A DNA stretch of 64,000 bases from a virus. Of this stretch, positions 25,118-32,827 are shown in pieces. Numbering within the stretch: position 1 is the stretch's first letter; the number at the start of each line of letters is the position of its first letter. The notes under the pieces are model-generated. The model worked only from the letters and a program-made list of their open reading frames with translations, had not been told where the DNA came from and made no database searches. The translations under genes were made by a program, and so were the position numbers. The stretch spans positions 62,001 to 126,000 of the IMG/VR virus record IMGVR_UViG_3300024054_000362. One strand, given 5' to 3'.

Positions 25118-25536
25118 GCTTCCTCCACAACGTCGACAAACCGTTCGAGATCCACCGCGTCAAGATCGAGCTGACGGCCAAGGGCACCCCAGAAGGCTTC
25201 AGCACGCCGACTGTATTGGAGCCCCAACCGACGACGATGCAGCGTCGCGTGCGGCTCAACATCCTCGACTTCTCGAAGAACGAGAAGCTGACGAAGTCGT
25301 CGACGCTCGTCGGGCTTCTTCTTGCGCGCAACACGGGTGCGTGGGATCTCGAAGAGCCCTACACGATCGTCCGCAGCGAGGGCTTCCAAGTCGGCGTCGA
25401 CACGCTCGACTTTCCCGCCGTCGTCATCCTCGACGAGAACATCGAACCCGAGCGCGTGCTCGTCGAGTTCGTTCGCGTCGAGGTAAATCTTCAGGGCTAT
25501 CTCGACATCGTCGGTCCACCCAGCGAGGTCCGCTAA
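25118..25536 (+). CDS. capsid-like protein, exon 2
   Basis: Encodes about 139 residues (CFLHNVDKPFEIHRVKIEL onward, ending VGPPSEVR). It has no start codon of its own before residue 60 or so and opens just after an in-frame TAA inside the intron, which supports splicing. Alternating hydrophobic strands (RRVRLNILDFS, TLVGLLLARNTGAW, VLVEFVRVEVNLQGYL) suggest a beta barrel. It is followed by two small structural genes. Strong candidate for a capsid or penton-type protein. Confidence 0.75.
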
Positions 25537-25557
25537 CGCTCACGCGTTCGGTGAACC

Positions 25558-25860
25558 ATGCAGAATACGACCTTCGAGACCTTCAACGTTCAACCCGTCG
25601 GTTCCAACACGCCGACAACGCTGGCCAAGGCCGCGACGCATCCGTTGCGCGTCCTTGTCAACAACGTCGGTCCGGTCACGATCTTCGTCAGCCTCAACAC
25701 GACAGATCTACAGCCGACGCCGTCGATGCAGACCTATCGCGTGTTCCCGGGTCAACAGCACGCGCTCGTGCTCGCACCCAAACAAGGCCTCCACGCCGTT
25801 GGTGTCGCTGCCGGCGGTCTCATGTCGGTCACCGCTTCCGAAGCGTTGCCGGTCGGCTGA
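25558..25860 (+). CDS. small beta-rich virion protein
   Basis: 100 residues. Strands with VNNVGPVTIFVSL, YRVFPGQQHALVLAPKQGLH and a Gly/Ala-rich end. Its pattern (a sandwich with a PGQQ loop) recalls the C-terminal domains at 22301 and 26791. ATG 25558 lies 21 nt after the split gene. Probable capsid or spike-base component; inference. Confidence 0.7.
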   Translation: MQNTTFETFNVQPVGSNTPTTLAKAATHPLRVLVNNVGPVTIFVSLNTTDLQPTPSMQTYRVFPGQQHALVLAPKQGLHAVGVAAGGLMSVTASEALPVG

Positions 25861-25870
25861 AAGGACAGTC

Positions 25871-26218
25871 ATGAAGGATCAAGAGACCTGGGACGATCGC
25901 TACAATCTGATCAACCACCCGTACCTGCACTACGGCACCTTCACGACGACGGTGTCCATTACGGCTGGTGAAGAAAGCGCTGCGGCCGTCATCCTCGCGA
26001 ACGGCGCCATCACGATCACGCTGCCGCTCGCCGTCGACAACAAAGGCCGCGCGTTCTACATCAAAAACATCGGCGTTGGCGCAGTCACCGTGGCACCATC
26101 GGGCGGAGACCTGATCGATGGCGGGGCCGGCGGATCGCTGCCCGATCAGTACGACGTTATGTTGGTCGTGTCCGACGGCACAACCAACTGGTGGATCCTG
26201 TCGTTCAGCGATCTGTAG
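25871..26218 (+). CDS. phage fibre/spike-type beta protein
   Basis: 115 residues. The segment ANGAITITLPLAVDNKGRAF, IKNIGVGAVTVAP and GDLIDGGAGGSLP follows the well-known repeat of phage fibre tips and capsid decoration proteins. ATG 25871, with AAAGGAC upstream. Third in the run beginning with the split capsid-like gene. Confidence 0.75.
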   Translation: MKDQETWDDRYNLINHPYLHYGTFTTTVSITAGEESAAAVILANGAITITLPLAVDNKGRAFYIKNIGVGAVTVAPSGGDLIDGGAGGSLPDQYDVMLVVSDGTTNWWILSFSDL

Positions 26219-26352
26219 CGTTCCGTCGTCGGAAACTTACCGTCGGGTTGACAGCGCGTCGGGTAACTTATTGAATTTTCAGCGTATTACAGGCCCGGAA
26301 ACCTACCGTTTGCAGGGCTTCGTACAGCATGCCAACATACTCTTGACAAGTT
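26219..26352 (+). promoter_or_regulatory. promoter region with direct repeats
   Basis: Contains TTGACA in GGGTTGACAGCGCG followed by TAACTT/TATTGA, and two copies of GGAAAC(T/C)TACCGT at 26231-26243 and 26297-26309. A second TCTTGAC occurs just before ATG 26353. Likely drives the lipoprotein gene. Confidence 0.45.
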
Positions 26353-26787
26353 ATGAAGCAGATCAAGAAGATGATGATGATGGTTCTGATGCTCACGCTC
26401 GCCGGGTGCGGTTGCAGAGACAACCACGGCGACGATGATGACGCCGACATCGACGCGCCTGCGGTCGTCATCGACGCGCCCCCCGACGGGCCCAAGTCGT
26501 ACGCGCCGTGTGAAGGCTGCTGCGATCCGATCAACCAGACCGGCTGTGCGACGGGACAGGCTTGTTACCATCACGCAACCGGGCCCGATGCCGGACGGAC
26601 GTACTGCGATACGATGGGTACTGCGCCTTACGGCGGAAACTGTTTTGTTGATACTGACTGCTCAGCAGGCACAGGGTGCTTCAACGGCAAGTGCATCAAG
26701 TTCTGCACCGTCGCCGCCGAGTGCGCACCGATCCACAACAATTGTTTCCCAGCACAAGACCCGTTCATCTACGGCGTCTGTAGTTAG
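26353..26787 (+). CDS. Cys-rich lipoprotein
   Basis: 144 residues. Type II signal peptide with lipobox LAGC (cysteine near residue 19), then an acidic linker DADIDAPAVVIDAPPDG of the kind common in Myxococcota lipoproteins. Twelve or more cysteines follow in EGF-like spacing (CDPINQTGCATGQACY, CFVDTDCSAGTGCFNGKC). It resembles host surface proteins more than phage proteins, so it may be a captured host gene used for lysogenic conversion or exclusion. Confidence 0.85.
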   Translation: MKQIKKMMMMVLMLTLAGCGCRDNHGDDDDADIDAPAVVIDAPPDGPKSYAPCEGCCDPINQTGCATGQACYHHATGPDAGRTYCDTMGTAPYGGNCFVDTDCSAGTGCFNGKCIKFCTVAAECAPIHNNCFPAQDPFIYGVCS

Positions 26788-26790
26788 TGG

Positions 26791-27777
26791 TTAGTCGAAC
26801 GCGTCGATGCTGATCGAGACACCTGCGATGACGATCGCCGACGTCTTGACGAGCATGAAACTGACGCCGGGGTTACAAAGTTGAAAAACGGCGCTCTCCC
26901 CTGCAGGAACAGTCGTCGCTGCAAGCATCTCGACCTCTTCGTTCGTGTGCGACGCGAATACGGGACCTGAAACTTCCACGACCTGATGAAAGGTCCCGGA
27001 TACCGCGAGGTCGAAATCCGAACCGCCGATGTTGCGCACGCTGACCGAGATGTTTCGTCGGCCAGCAATCGGAACGACCATGGTTCCTTGAGGCACGTTG
27101 AGCGGGTAGGTGTACGCACGGTGGAACGGCGCACGTCGTCCCGTCGGAAGCGCCCCGAGACTGCTCATGTAAAGCAACAAGCGTAACTCAGGGTTCGTCC
27201 ACGTATCCGGCAGTGCAACCGTTCCTGAATTCATCGCGGTGCCGTATGGCAAGCTCGCGCCTGTTGTCAGCTGCAGGTACGTGTCGCTGTACCAGTGCGC
27301 GGGATCCGCGCGCACGATGAACGGCCCCGGTACGACGCCAATCAACGGCGATTCCTTGTTGAGAACGAACTCCGTCTCCAGGATGCCGCCGCGATTCACG
27401 AAGCCCGACTCGAACGGCACGTTGCCGCCGGGGGGCGGCACCTGTGGCAACGGCGGCGGAACGAACAAAGGCGACGGCGGAACGTTCGGCAAACTGGGCG
27501 GCGTCTGCGGCAACGAGTTGAAGTGCAAGATGCAACGGTCGATGTCGCTACGCGGCGAGATCGCGATGGCGTAGACGCTCGGGATCAACGGCGCCATGAA
27601 CCGTCCCTCGATGGGGATCGATCCGTTGGCGTTGGTCTTGACCGGCGGATACTGAATCGAGCCGTTGTCGGCGTCCTGTTTTTGTCCGCGGTTTCCCCAG
27701 TTCGTCAGGATCAGCTCGTAGATGTTGTCACCGAGCTTGATCGCGTCTGCGAACGTTCGCGGGTTGATCTGGGCCAT
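26791..27777 (-). CDS. virion structural protein
   Basis: 328 residues. A beta domain at 1-85, a Pro-rich linker (repeats of PPxPxxPPP type, about 88-115), and a C-terminal beta region of about 210 residues ending VKTSAIVIAGVSISIDAF. The end (GESAVFQLCNPGVSFMLVK) is similar to those at 22301 and 25558. No membrane segment. Start ATG 27777. Pro hinge suggests an extended spike or vertex protein. Confidence 0.7.
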   Translation of the reverse strand: MAQINPRTFADAIKLGDNIYELILTNWGNRGQKQDADNGSIQYPPVKTNANGSIPIEGRFMAPLIPSVYAIAISPRSDIDRCILHFNSLPQTPPSLPNVPPSPLFVPPPLPQVPPPGGNVPFESGFVNRGGILETEFVLNKESPLIGVVPGPFIVRADPAHWYSDTYLQLTTGASLPYGTAMNSGTVALPDTWTNPELRLLLYMSSLGALPTGRRAPFHRAYTYPLNVPQGTMVVPIAGRRNISVSVRNIGGSDFDLAVSGTFHQVVEVSGPVFASHTNEEVEMLAATTVPAGESAVFQLCNPGVSFMLVKTSAIVIAGVSISIDAFD

Positions 27778-27855
27778 AGCGCCTCGGTCCCAATGTACGA
27801 GGCCTCGAAGAGAGGGTCAAACGGTCGCTGCTGGGATCCCTCATGTTCCTGCGGC

Positions 27856-27871
27856 GATCGCTTGCGCGATC
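27856..27871. promoter_or_regulatory. 16-bp palindrome, copy 7
   Basis: GATCGC, TTGC, GCGATC, upstream of the leaderless start at 27900 and of the opposite gene starting at 27777. Confidence 0.7.
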
Positions 27872-27899
27872 GCTCCTGGGATCGTGCTAGGATGGCCGC

Positions 27900-28037
27900 A
27901 TGCTCGGTCGTCGTGCTCCCAAGGCAGCTGGCAACAACTGTTGTGTTCGGCAGGTCCCCACTCGTCCTGCAGTCACACCGCGTCCAGTGCCACAACCGAC
28001 ACAGCGCCCGATCCAACGCCCCCTCGTGAAGCGATAA
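27900..28037 (+). CDS. tiny basic Pro-rich protein
   Basis: 45 residues, Arg/Pro/Gln-rich with a CC pair, ending RPLVKR. ATG 27900 is six bases after TAGGAT with no Shine-Dalgarno sequence, just like many genes here. It opens the run of small virion-like genes to 29634. Composition suggests DNA or membrane contact. Confidence 0.65.
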   Translation: MLGRRAPKAAGNNCCVRQVPTRPAVTPRPVPQPTQRPIQRPLVKR

Positions 28038-28049
28038 GAGGAGATCAAG

Positions 28050-28370
28050 ATGCTCGGAGACATGTTCGGCAACCTCGGTGCTCGTCGACGCAAGCGCAGC
28101 CGCAAGAGCCGCAGGGGCCGCGGTGGATGTGCTGTCAAGACGATCACGATCAAGACGCGTCGGGGCAAAGTCGTCCGGTTCCGCGGCAAGAGCGGCGCCG
28201 GCTGCGGTCCGCGTCCGAAGCCGCGTACCGGCCACCTCGCCCCGTACAAACGCGCTATGGCAAGCGCCGCACGCTCCTGCAAAGGCCTCAAGAAGCGCCA
28301 GTTCGAGAGCTGCGTCGCGAGCGCAATGCGCAGTGGTGGCGGCAAGCGCCGTCGCCGTCGCCGCAAGTAG
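28050..28370 (+). CDS. protamine-like basic protein
   Basis: 106 residues. Arg/Lys-rich at both ends (RRRKRSRKSRRGRGG near the start, KRRRRRRK at the end) with a short Cys-containing middle (SCKGLKKRQFESCVASAM). It resembles small DNA-condensing core proteins of viruses. A good GAGGAG ribosome site precedes ATG 28050. Likely packages or neutralises DNA in the particle; inference from charge and neighbours. Confidence 0.75.
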   Translation: MLGDMFGNLGARRRKRSRKSRRGRGGCAVKTITIKTRRGKVVRFRGKSGAGCGPRPKPRTGHLAPYKRAMASAARSCKGLKKRQFESCVASAMRSGGGKRRRRRRK

Positions 28371-28378
28371 GTCACGCC

Positions 28379-28600
28379 GTGGACTTCTTGCAGATGGTCA
28401 TCGAACGATGGGGCTTTCCAGCCTTCTTCGTCGTGTGGCTCATGCGAGACGTCATGCGTGAACAGCGGGCGCAGCGAGCACAGATCACCAAGTTGGTCGT
28501 CGTCAACACGGTGATTCTGAAAACGCTGGACATCCCGGAGGCAGAAAAGGCGGCGCTTCTCGCCGAGGACGAGGGCAAGGACGGGGGCAGAAAGGACTAG
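28379..28600 (+). CDS. small single-pass membrane protein
   Basis: 73 residues from GTG 28379. One hydrophobic stretch at about 10-22, a basic heptad region and an acidic C-terminus (EAEKAALLAEDEGKD). Likely coiled coil after the membrane anchor. Part of the small membrane-protein run. Confidence 0.65.
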   Translation: MDFLQMVIERWGFPAFFVVWLMRDVMREQRAQRAQITKLVVVNTVILKTLDIPEAEKAALLAEDEGKDGGRKD

Positions 28601-28603
28601 CCC

Positions 28604-28840
28604 ATGGAGTCATTTCTCGTTTCGATCATCGTGTTCATCGTCGCCGGGATCGCGCTCGGCATTTGGAAACACGCGACGCGGAAGCGATTCAAAATCGAGG
28701 TCGCACACCTTGATGAACAGATCGCCGAGGTCGCTGAAGTCGCCCAACGACGACACAAGAAGCGCTTCGGCCGTGCCAGCACCGACCTCAACGCCTCGTT
28801 CACAATCACCGCTAACGGCGGTGCACACCGAAAGGTGTGA
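28604..28840 (+). CDS. small single-pass membrane protein
   Basis: 78 residues. N-terminal membrane segment (about 3-22) and a basic coiled-coil-like helix (HLDEQIAEVAEVAQRRHKKR). ATG 28604, 4 nt after the previous stop. Confidence 0.7.
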   Translation: MESFLVSIIVFIVAGIALGIWKHATRKRFKIEVAHLDEQIAEVAEVAQRRHKKRFGRASTDLNASFTITANGGAHRKV

Positions 28841-28892
28841 AAACATCGTGAGGGCCGCCCACACCCAACGTGAATCACCGAGTAGTACCCAA

Positions 28893-29189
28893 GTGAATCA
28901 CCACGAAGTCCCCATTGCAGCCTCCGTCCTTGTCGCGCTCGCGTGGCTGCCTGTGCTGCTCCGGTTCTTCCGGTCGTGGCGCATTCGGAACAACCCGATC
29001 AGCTTCGCAATCTGCATGCTGGTGCTCTTCGCACTGTACATGCCGGTCTTCGCGATCGCGTCGTTCGACTTCCAGTTGTGGCCGCTCGCGACGATCCTCA
29101 CGCTCAACACCATGGTGTGCATCACGTTCTACGTGACGTTTCGCCTGTCCGACCGGAAGTTCCACGACGCTCGAAAACACGGCGGCTGA
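28893..29189 (+). CDS. small multi-pass membrane protein
   Basis: 98 residues from GTG 28893. Three probable membrane segments (about 10-27, 35-55, 60-82) and a basic C-terminus. No recognised family; a holin is possible from size and topology but cannot be told apart from a virion membrane protein. Confidence 0.65.
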   Translation: MNHHEVPIAASVLVALAWLPVLLRFFRSWRIRNNPISFAICMLVLFALYMPVFAIASFDFQLWPLATILTLNTMVCITFYVTFRLSDRKFHDARKHGG

Positions 29190-29205
29190 CGCCAAGGAGA
29201 TACTG

Positions 29206-29634
29206 ATGCTCGCCCTGCAACACGAAAATGCACAAATGATGTTCGGTCAGGCGACTGCCCCGAGCGTCACGCAACAAGTCACCCAGTCGATCGCAGACCG
29301 CATCGCGGCAATTCGCGCGAAGATGGTCAAGGTTGGCATCCCGGCCGCCGTCGGCACTGGCGTTGTGGCAACGTTCGTGTCCGCGGGCGCTTTCGGACTC
29401 GCACGCACCGAGCGCGTCTGGACGCCGAGCCTCTTCCTCGGCGGTGTCGCCGTCGCAGCAGGCCTCATTGCAACAGCGCTGGCTGCCAAGGTCGCCAAGG
29501 ACACAGCAACTGCGCAGGCGACCGCGGCGGCGACAGCACCTACTGCAGCGCCTGCAACTGCACCGGTCGTCGATGCCTCAGCAGTCGCGACGGGCAACGG
29601 CTTCGGCTTCGGCTTCGGCTTCGGCGGCTACTAG
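29206..29634 (+). CDS. two-pass membrane protein with Gly/Phe tail
   Basis: 142 residues. Helical N-terminus (VTQSIADRIAAIRAKMVK), two Gly/Ala-rich membrane segments (about 47-66 and 78-97), an Ala/Thr-rich spacer and a C-terminal GFGFGFGFGGY repeat. AAGGAGATA upstream of ATG 29206. Candidate abundant virion membrane protein. Confidence 0.7.
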   Translation: MLALQHENAQMMFGQATAPSVTQQVTQSIADRIAAIRAKMVKVGIPAAVGTGVVATFVSAGAFGLARTERVWTPSLFLGGVAVAAGLIATALAAKVAKDTATAQATAAATAPTAAPATAPVVDASAVATGNGFGFGFGFGGY

Positions 29635-29686
29635 ACGACGTGCTAGCTTCCTCCTGTCGCCACTTCGTGACGACATGGGTAGAAAC

Positions 29687-30019
29687 CTAGAGCGATGTGT
29701 GGTGGTGCGTGTAGATGCCCGGCGGTAGCCCCACTGGACAGTTGATCGCGTGCTCGGTCCACGTCACCTGGCCGTTCGAGAGGCGCGTCAGGAAGCGCAT
29801 GCGGCAGATGAACGGCCGCGACTGCGAGACCGGTTGCGGCGGTCCCGGCGGCATGAACGCCGGCTGCGGCGGCCGTGCGTTCTGGGGCAGGCCGCCTTGC
29901 TGCTGGAGCTTGACCATTGCGTCGGCGAAGGCACTCTGCAGGTTGTTGTGGGCCGACGGATCGATGGCGACCGAACCGAGAACTTGTCCGTTGGCGCTGC
30001 GCAGGTTGGCGTACATCAT
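29687..30019 (-). CDS. hypothetical protein with Pro-rich linker
   Basis: 110 residues. A small N-terminal part (MMYANLRSANGQVLGSVAID), a Gln/Pro-rich middle and a beta-rich end (CRMRFLTRLSNGQVTWTEH). AAGGGAG upstream of ATG 30019. Unknown; follows the thioredoxin-like gene on the minus strand. Confidence 0.65.
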   Translation of the reverse strand: MMYANLRSANGQVLGSVAIDPSAHNNLQSAFADAMVKLQQQGGLPQNARPPQPAFMPPGPPQPVSQSRPFICRMRFLTRLSNGQVTWTEHAINCPVGLPPGIYTHHHTSL

Positions 30020-30034
30020 GTGCGTGTTTCTCCC

Positions 30035-30364
30035 TTAATGATTGGTTGCGGCCTCGCGCGCAGCGATACCGAGCAGTCGCGCGATTTCAGAATCTGGAGC
30101 CCCGCCTTCGAGACGAGCAACACCCGTTGGGCGTCGCAATACAAACGTGACCGGAACGTTGTACACGCCCAGTCGCGTCGCGATCTCAGCACAGCGGGGG
30201 TCGTTGGCGTCGTACATGAAGATGGGGACGTGTTGGAGTGCAGGGACTTGCTGACGGTAATGCTGCACGGCGCGAATGAAGCGGGGTTTGTACTCAAGAC
30301 ACGCTTCACAGCCTGGAATCGTAAAAACCAAGATCACGACACGCGCTTCGACGAGATTTGTCAC
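30035..30364 (-). CDS. thioredoxin-like protein
   Basis: 109 residues from GTG 30364. Redox motif CEAC in VFTIPGCEACLEYKPRF, the following strands, and the cis-Pro loop YNVPVTFV fit the thioredoxin fold. A phage thioredoxin may form disulphides in structural proteins, several of which here are Cys-bearing. The GTG overlaps the TGA of the upstream HTH gene (GTGA), so it is coupled. A broken second copy of its N-terminus lies at 30488-30574. Confidence 0.85.
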   Translation of the reverse strand: MTNLVEARVVILVFTIPGCEACLEYKPRFIRAVQHYRQQVPALQHVPIFMYDANDPRCAEIATRLGVYNVPVTFVLRRPTGVARLEGGAPDSEIARLLGIAAREAATNH

Positions 30365-30501
30365 GGAACGTGTCTCCAGCTTTGGCCATTCACAGCACTT
30401 CGACAGGTCCACGCCGAGACATTGAACTTACGCGCAAGCGCAGCCCAGGACAACCCGCAGTCTCTCGCCTGACGCAGTTCAACCATTTTAGAACGCGCCA
30501 C
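30361..30501 (-). CDS. small HTH peptide, possible nuclease remnant
   Basis: 46 residues from GTG 30501. The helix-turn-helix WAALARKFNVSAWTCRSAVN and the end GQSWRHV resemble the C-terminal HTH tail found on phage HNH homing nucleases. No nuclease core remains. It sits exactly between a truncated and an intact thioredoxin start. May be a small regulator or a relic. Confidence 0.55.
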   Translation of the reverse strand: MARSKMVELRQARDCGLSWAALARKFNVSAWTCRSAVNGQSWRHVP

Positions 30502-30574
30502 GGCTATGTCCCCTACAGGCTTCGCAACCTGGGATCGTGAACAGCGCCACGACGACGTTCGGTCCATGCGGCAT
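30488..30574 (-). pseudogene. truncated thioredoxin N-terminus
   Basis: 28 codons: NVVVALFTIPGCEAC then eight unrelated residues and a stop. It matches VVILVFTIPGCEAC of the intact copy at 30035. After CEAC the sequence switches to the HTH peptide in another frame. Interpreted as a duplicated start left by an insertion, though a tiny CXXC peptide could still be made. Confidence 0.6.
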
Positions 30575-30648
30575 GCGTTTTTGCCTTGCAGCCATCATCC
30601 TACTCTGGAACGGACGTTTGATCGAGGTTTCAGCGCACTTCGGAGGGC

Positions 30649-30664
30649 GATCGCGCGAGCGATC
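30649..30664. promoter_or_regulatory. 16-bp palindrome, copy 8
   Basis: GATCGC, GCGA, GCGATC, identical to copy 1, followed at once by TTTGACC. It is upstream of the three-gene peptidoglycan-binding-like operon at 30734. Confidence 0.7.
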
Positions 30665-30733
30665 TTTGACCGGTCCGGTAGGTGCGTGATACACGTTTGA
30701 GGGACGTAGGCGCACGATCCGACACGGAGATCC

Positions 30734-31396
30734 ATGAGTCTCACCCAAGATACGGACTTCAAGTGCGTCGACAAAGCGGGCAACCCGCTGAACTTCTGCT
30801 TCGGGATCGGTGCAGCAAACCACACGCTGCTTCAGAAGTTGCAACAAGCAGTCAACCGGCTCGCGAACCTCGGTGGATTCCCCGCGTTGACCGTCGACGG
30901 TTTTATCGGACCTGATACGGTGGCTGCCGTTCGAAAGGTGCTCTTCATCGGCCCCGTAGGCAGCCTTCCTTGGACCAAGGAGACAATCTCCAACAACGCG
31001 TCTGAAGTCATCGACGGGTTGAACAGTATCGCCGCCGATCTTCAAACCAGGGGCGACGTACTAGCGCCCGAGGGTACGCCCGTCGAGCCGACCATCCAGA
31101 CGATGGCGACGTCGACCGGTATTCCTCAAGAAAGCGCAGCTGACATCATCGCCGCCGCACTCGGACCGGCACCGAGTAACCAAAAAACCTTCAAGCTCCT
31201 GCCGTGGATCTTGGGTGGCTTGGCGGTCGTCGCCGCTGTCGGCGTCGGCGGCTACTTCTACCACCGCCACAAGGCGCGTCAGCAACTCGGATGGGGCGAC
31301 GACGATGATTTCGGAGACGATGATCTCGGAAACGATGATCTCGGCGACGACGATCTCGGCGACAACGACTTCGACGGCGGTAGCGAGGAGCTATAG
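30734..31396 (+). CDS. PG-binding-like membrane protein, tandem copy 1
   Basis: 220 residues. N-terminus has DFKC and FCFGIG, then a peptidoglycan-binding-like helix bundle at about 30-70 (LQKLQQAVNRLANLGGF, LTVDGFIGPDTVAAVRK). A helical spacer, one membrane segment (KLLPWILGGLAVVAAVGVGG inside, about 157-180) and an acidic tail of repeated DDDLG units follow. Copies 2 and 3 come directly after. Family knowledge: such domains bind cell-wall peptidoglycan. Inferred role: virion membrane protein contacting the wall during DNA entry. Confidence 0.8.
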   Translation: MSLTQDTDFKCVDKAGNPLNFCFGIGAANHTLLQKLQQAVNRLANLGGFPALTVDGFIGPDTVAAVRKVLFIGPVGSLPWTKETISNNASEVIDGLNSIAADLQTRGDVLAPEGTPVEPTIQTMATSTGIPQESAADIIAAALGPAPSNQKTFKLLPWILGGLAVVAAVGVGGYFYHRHKARQQLGWGDDDDFGDDDLGNDDLGDDDLGDNDFDGGSEEL

Positions 31397-31398
31397 CC

Positions 31399-32037
31399 GT
31401 GAGTCTTCTCCCCGAGCAGTTCCCACTTCCCGACAGTCTTGTCCCTGGAACAGACTTCAAGTGCGCCGATCGTGCCGGGACGCCGCTGAACTTCTGTTTC
31501 GGAATCGGCGCCGGCAACCACGCGACCCTTCAACTCCTACAGCAGGCCATCAACCAGTTCTCGGTTCTGAAGGGCTTCGCACAGCTCACCGTCGACGGTT
31601 TTGTTGGTACCAACACCGTCAACGCCGTACAAGCCATCCTCCCGATCGATCCGCCATGGACCAAGGAGCAAGTCACGGAACGTGCAACGGGCCTGTTGAT
31701 ACAGATCGACAACGCTGCAAGGCAGCTAGAACAACAAGGACACACGCTCGCATCAATCGGCGAGCCCGTCCCTCCAGCACAGAGCGTGGCGTCGACCGGG
31801 GTTCCGTCGTCGACCGGCAGTGAAATCGTCGCTGCGACGACAGCACCGACAACCGCAGCAGGCATCGCTGCCGTTGTCCCAAAGTCGAAGTTGCTACCGT
31901 GGATCCTCGGCGGTCTCGCTGTTGTCGCCGCGGTCGGCGTCGGCGGTTTCTTCTATCATCGAAACAGACTCCTGAAACAGGCGGGATGGGGTGACTACGA
32001 CGACGCTGACGACCTCGGCGCCGACGAGGAGGACTGA
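31399..32037 (+). CDS. PG-binding-like membrane protein, tandem copy 2
   Basis: 212 residues from GTG 31399, 2 nt after copy 1. Same order: DFKCADRAGTPLNFCFGIG, helix bundle with LTVDGFVGTNTVNAVQA, a spacer, the nearly identical membrane segment KLLPWILGGLAVVAAVGVGG, then an acidic tail (DDADDLGADEED). Closest to copy 1; clearly a tandem duplication. Confidence 0.8.
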   Translation: MSLLPEQFPLPDSLVPGTDFKCADRAGTPLNFCFGIGAGNHATLQLLQQAINQFSVLKGFAQLTVDGFVGTNTVNAVQAILPIDPPWTKEQVTERATGLLIQIDNAARQLEQQGHTLASIGEPVPPAQSVASTGVPSSTGSEIVAATTAPTTAAGIAAVVPKSKLLPWILGGLAVVAAVGVGGFFYHRNRLLKQAGWGDYDDADDLGADEED

Positions 32038-32040
32038 TCC

Positions 32041-32775
32041 ATGTGGGGTGCTGCGCTCACACAAAACGTCGACTTCAACTGCAACAAGGACATCTGCTTT
32101 GGAATCGGTCCCGTCCACGACAAGTACAAGCTGTTTCAGCAAACGCTGAACCGCTTCGCACCGCTCGGGAAGGGTTTCAAGCCGCTCGATGTCGACGGAT
32201 TCATCGGAGATCTAACCGTCGCTGCCGCAAACGCGGCTGCTGAAGTTGCAACACTACCGTCACCAGGTCTCACGCACGAAGCCGTCGCAGCCAGCGTCGA
32301 CGACTTCACGTCGCAGCTGTCGAGTATCATCGACATGCTTGTCACGGCAGGCGTGATCGCGCCGATCAACGATGCCGAACGCGCCAAGATCGCGGCCACC
32401 GATACCGACCTCACCAAGCCACCGCCGGCTGCTGCAACCGCCATCGTCGGCACATCGACGCCGTCGCCTGAGATCGACGGTGTGATCCAACAGACCGTTG
32501 CCGCGTGTCGTGCCAGTCGTTCGAGTCCTGCGTGTACCCGCGCCAAGACGATGTGCAAGAGCATCCGCGGGACGCCCCAGGCTTCGCTCGCCGAAGTCAA
32601 AGAAATCTGCGACTCGACTTCGACACCGCTCTGGGTGTTCCTGCTCGCAGGAGGCCTCGGCGTAGGCGCCATCATCGGAATCGGCGTCCTCCACGCCCGT
32701 CGACGTCGCGCCGCCGAAGCCGTGGCACTCGGGAACGATGCACGTCCGGCCCGTCGGTATAAGCGCGTTCGTTGA
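32041..32775 (+). CDS. PG-binding-like membrane protein, tandem copy 3
   Basis: 244 residues. DFNC, ICFGIG and the bundle with LDVDGFIGDLTVAAANA mark it as the diverged third copy. It has an extra Cys-containing helical segment (about 155-195) before the membrane segment (about 200-220), and a basic instead of acidic tail (RRRRAAEAV, ARRYKRVR). The opposite tail charge suggests a different partner on the inner side. Confidence 0.8.
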   Translation: MWGAALTQNVDFNCNKDICFGIGPVHDKYKLFQQTLNRFAPLGKGFKPLDVDGFIGDLTVAAANAAAEVATLPSPGLTHEAVAASVDDFTSQLSSIIDMLVTAGVIAPINDAERAKIAATDTDLTKPPPAAATAIVGTSTPSPEIDGVIQQTVAACRASRSSPACTRAKTMCKSIRGTPQASLAEVKEICDSTSTPLWVFLLAGGLGVGAIIGIGVLHARRRRAAEAVALGNDARPARRYKRVR

Positions 32776-32777
32776 GC

Positions 32778-32793
32778 GATCGCTTGCGCGATC
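32778..32793. promoter_or_regulatory. 16-bp palindrome, copy 9
   Basis: GATCGC, TTGC, GCGATC, upstream of TAGGCT and the start at 32828. Confidence 0.7.
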
Positions 32794-32827
32794 AAGTTTG
32801 TGGTAGGCTCTGCTAGAGGCACCCCAC

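Noticed and set aside
27295-28029. Plus-strand 244-codon frame opposite the 26791 gene
   Set aside because: Antisense shadow running through the promoter region.
28893-29189. Holin for the lysis cassette
   Set aside because: Size and three membrane segments fit, but so many small membrane proteins occur here, and it is far from the transglycosylase, so the call is not supported.
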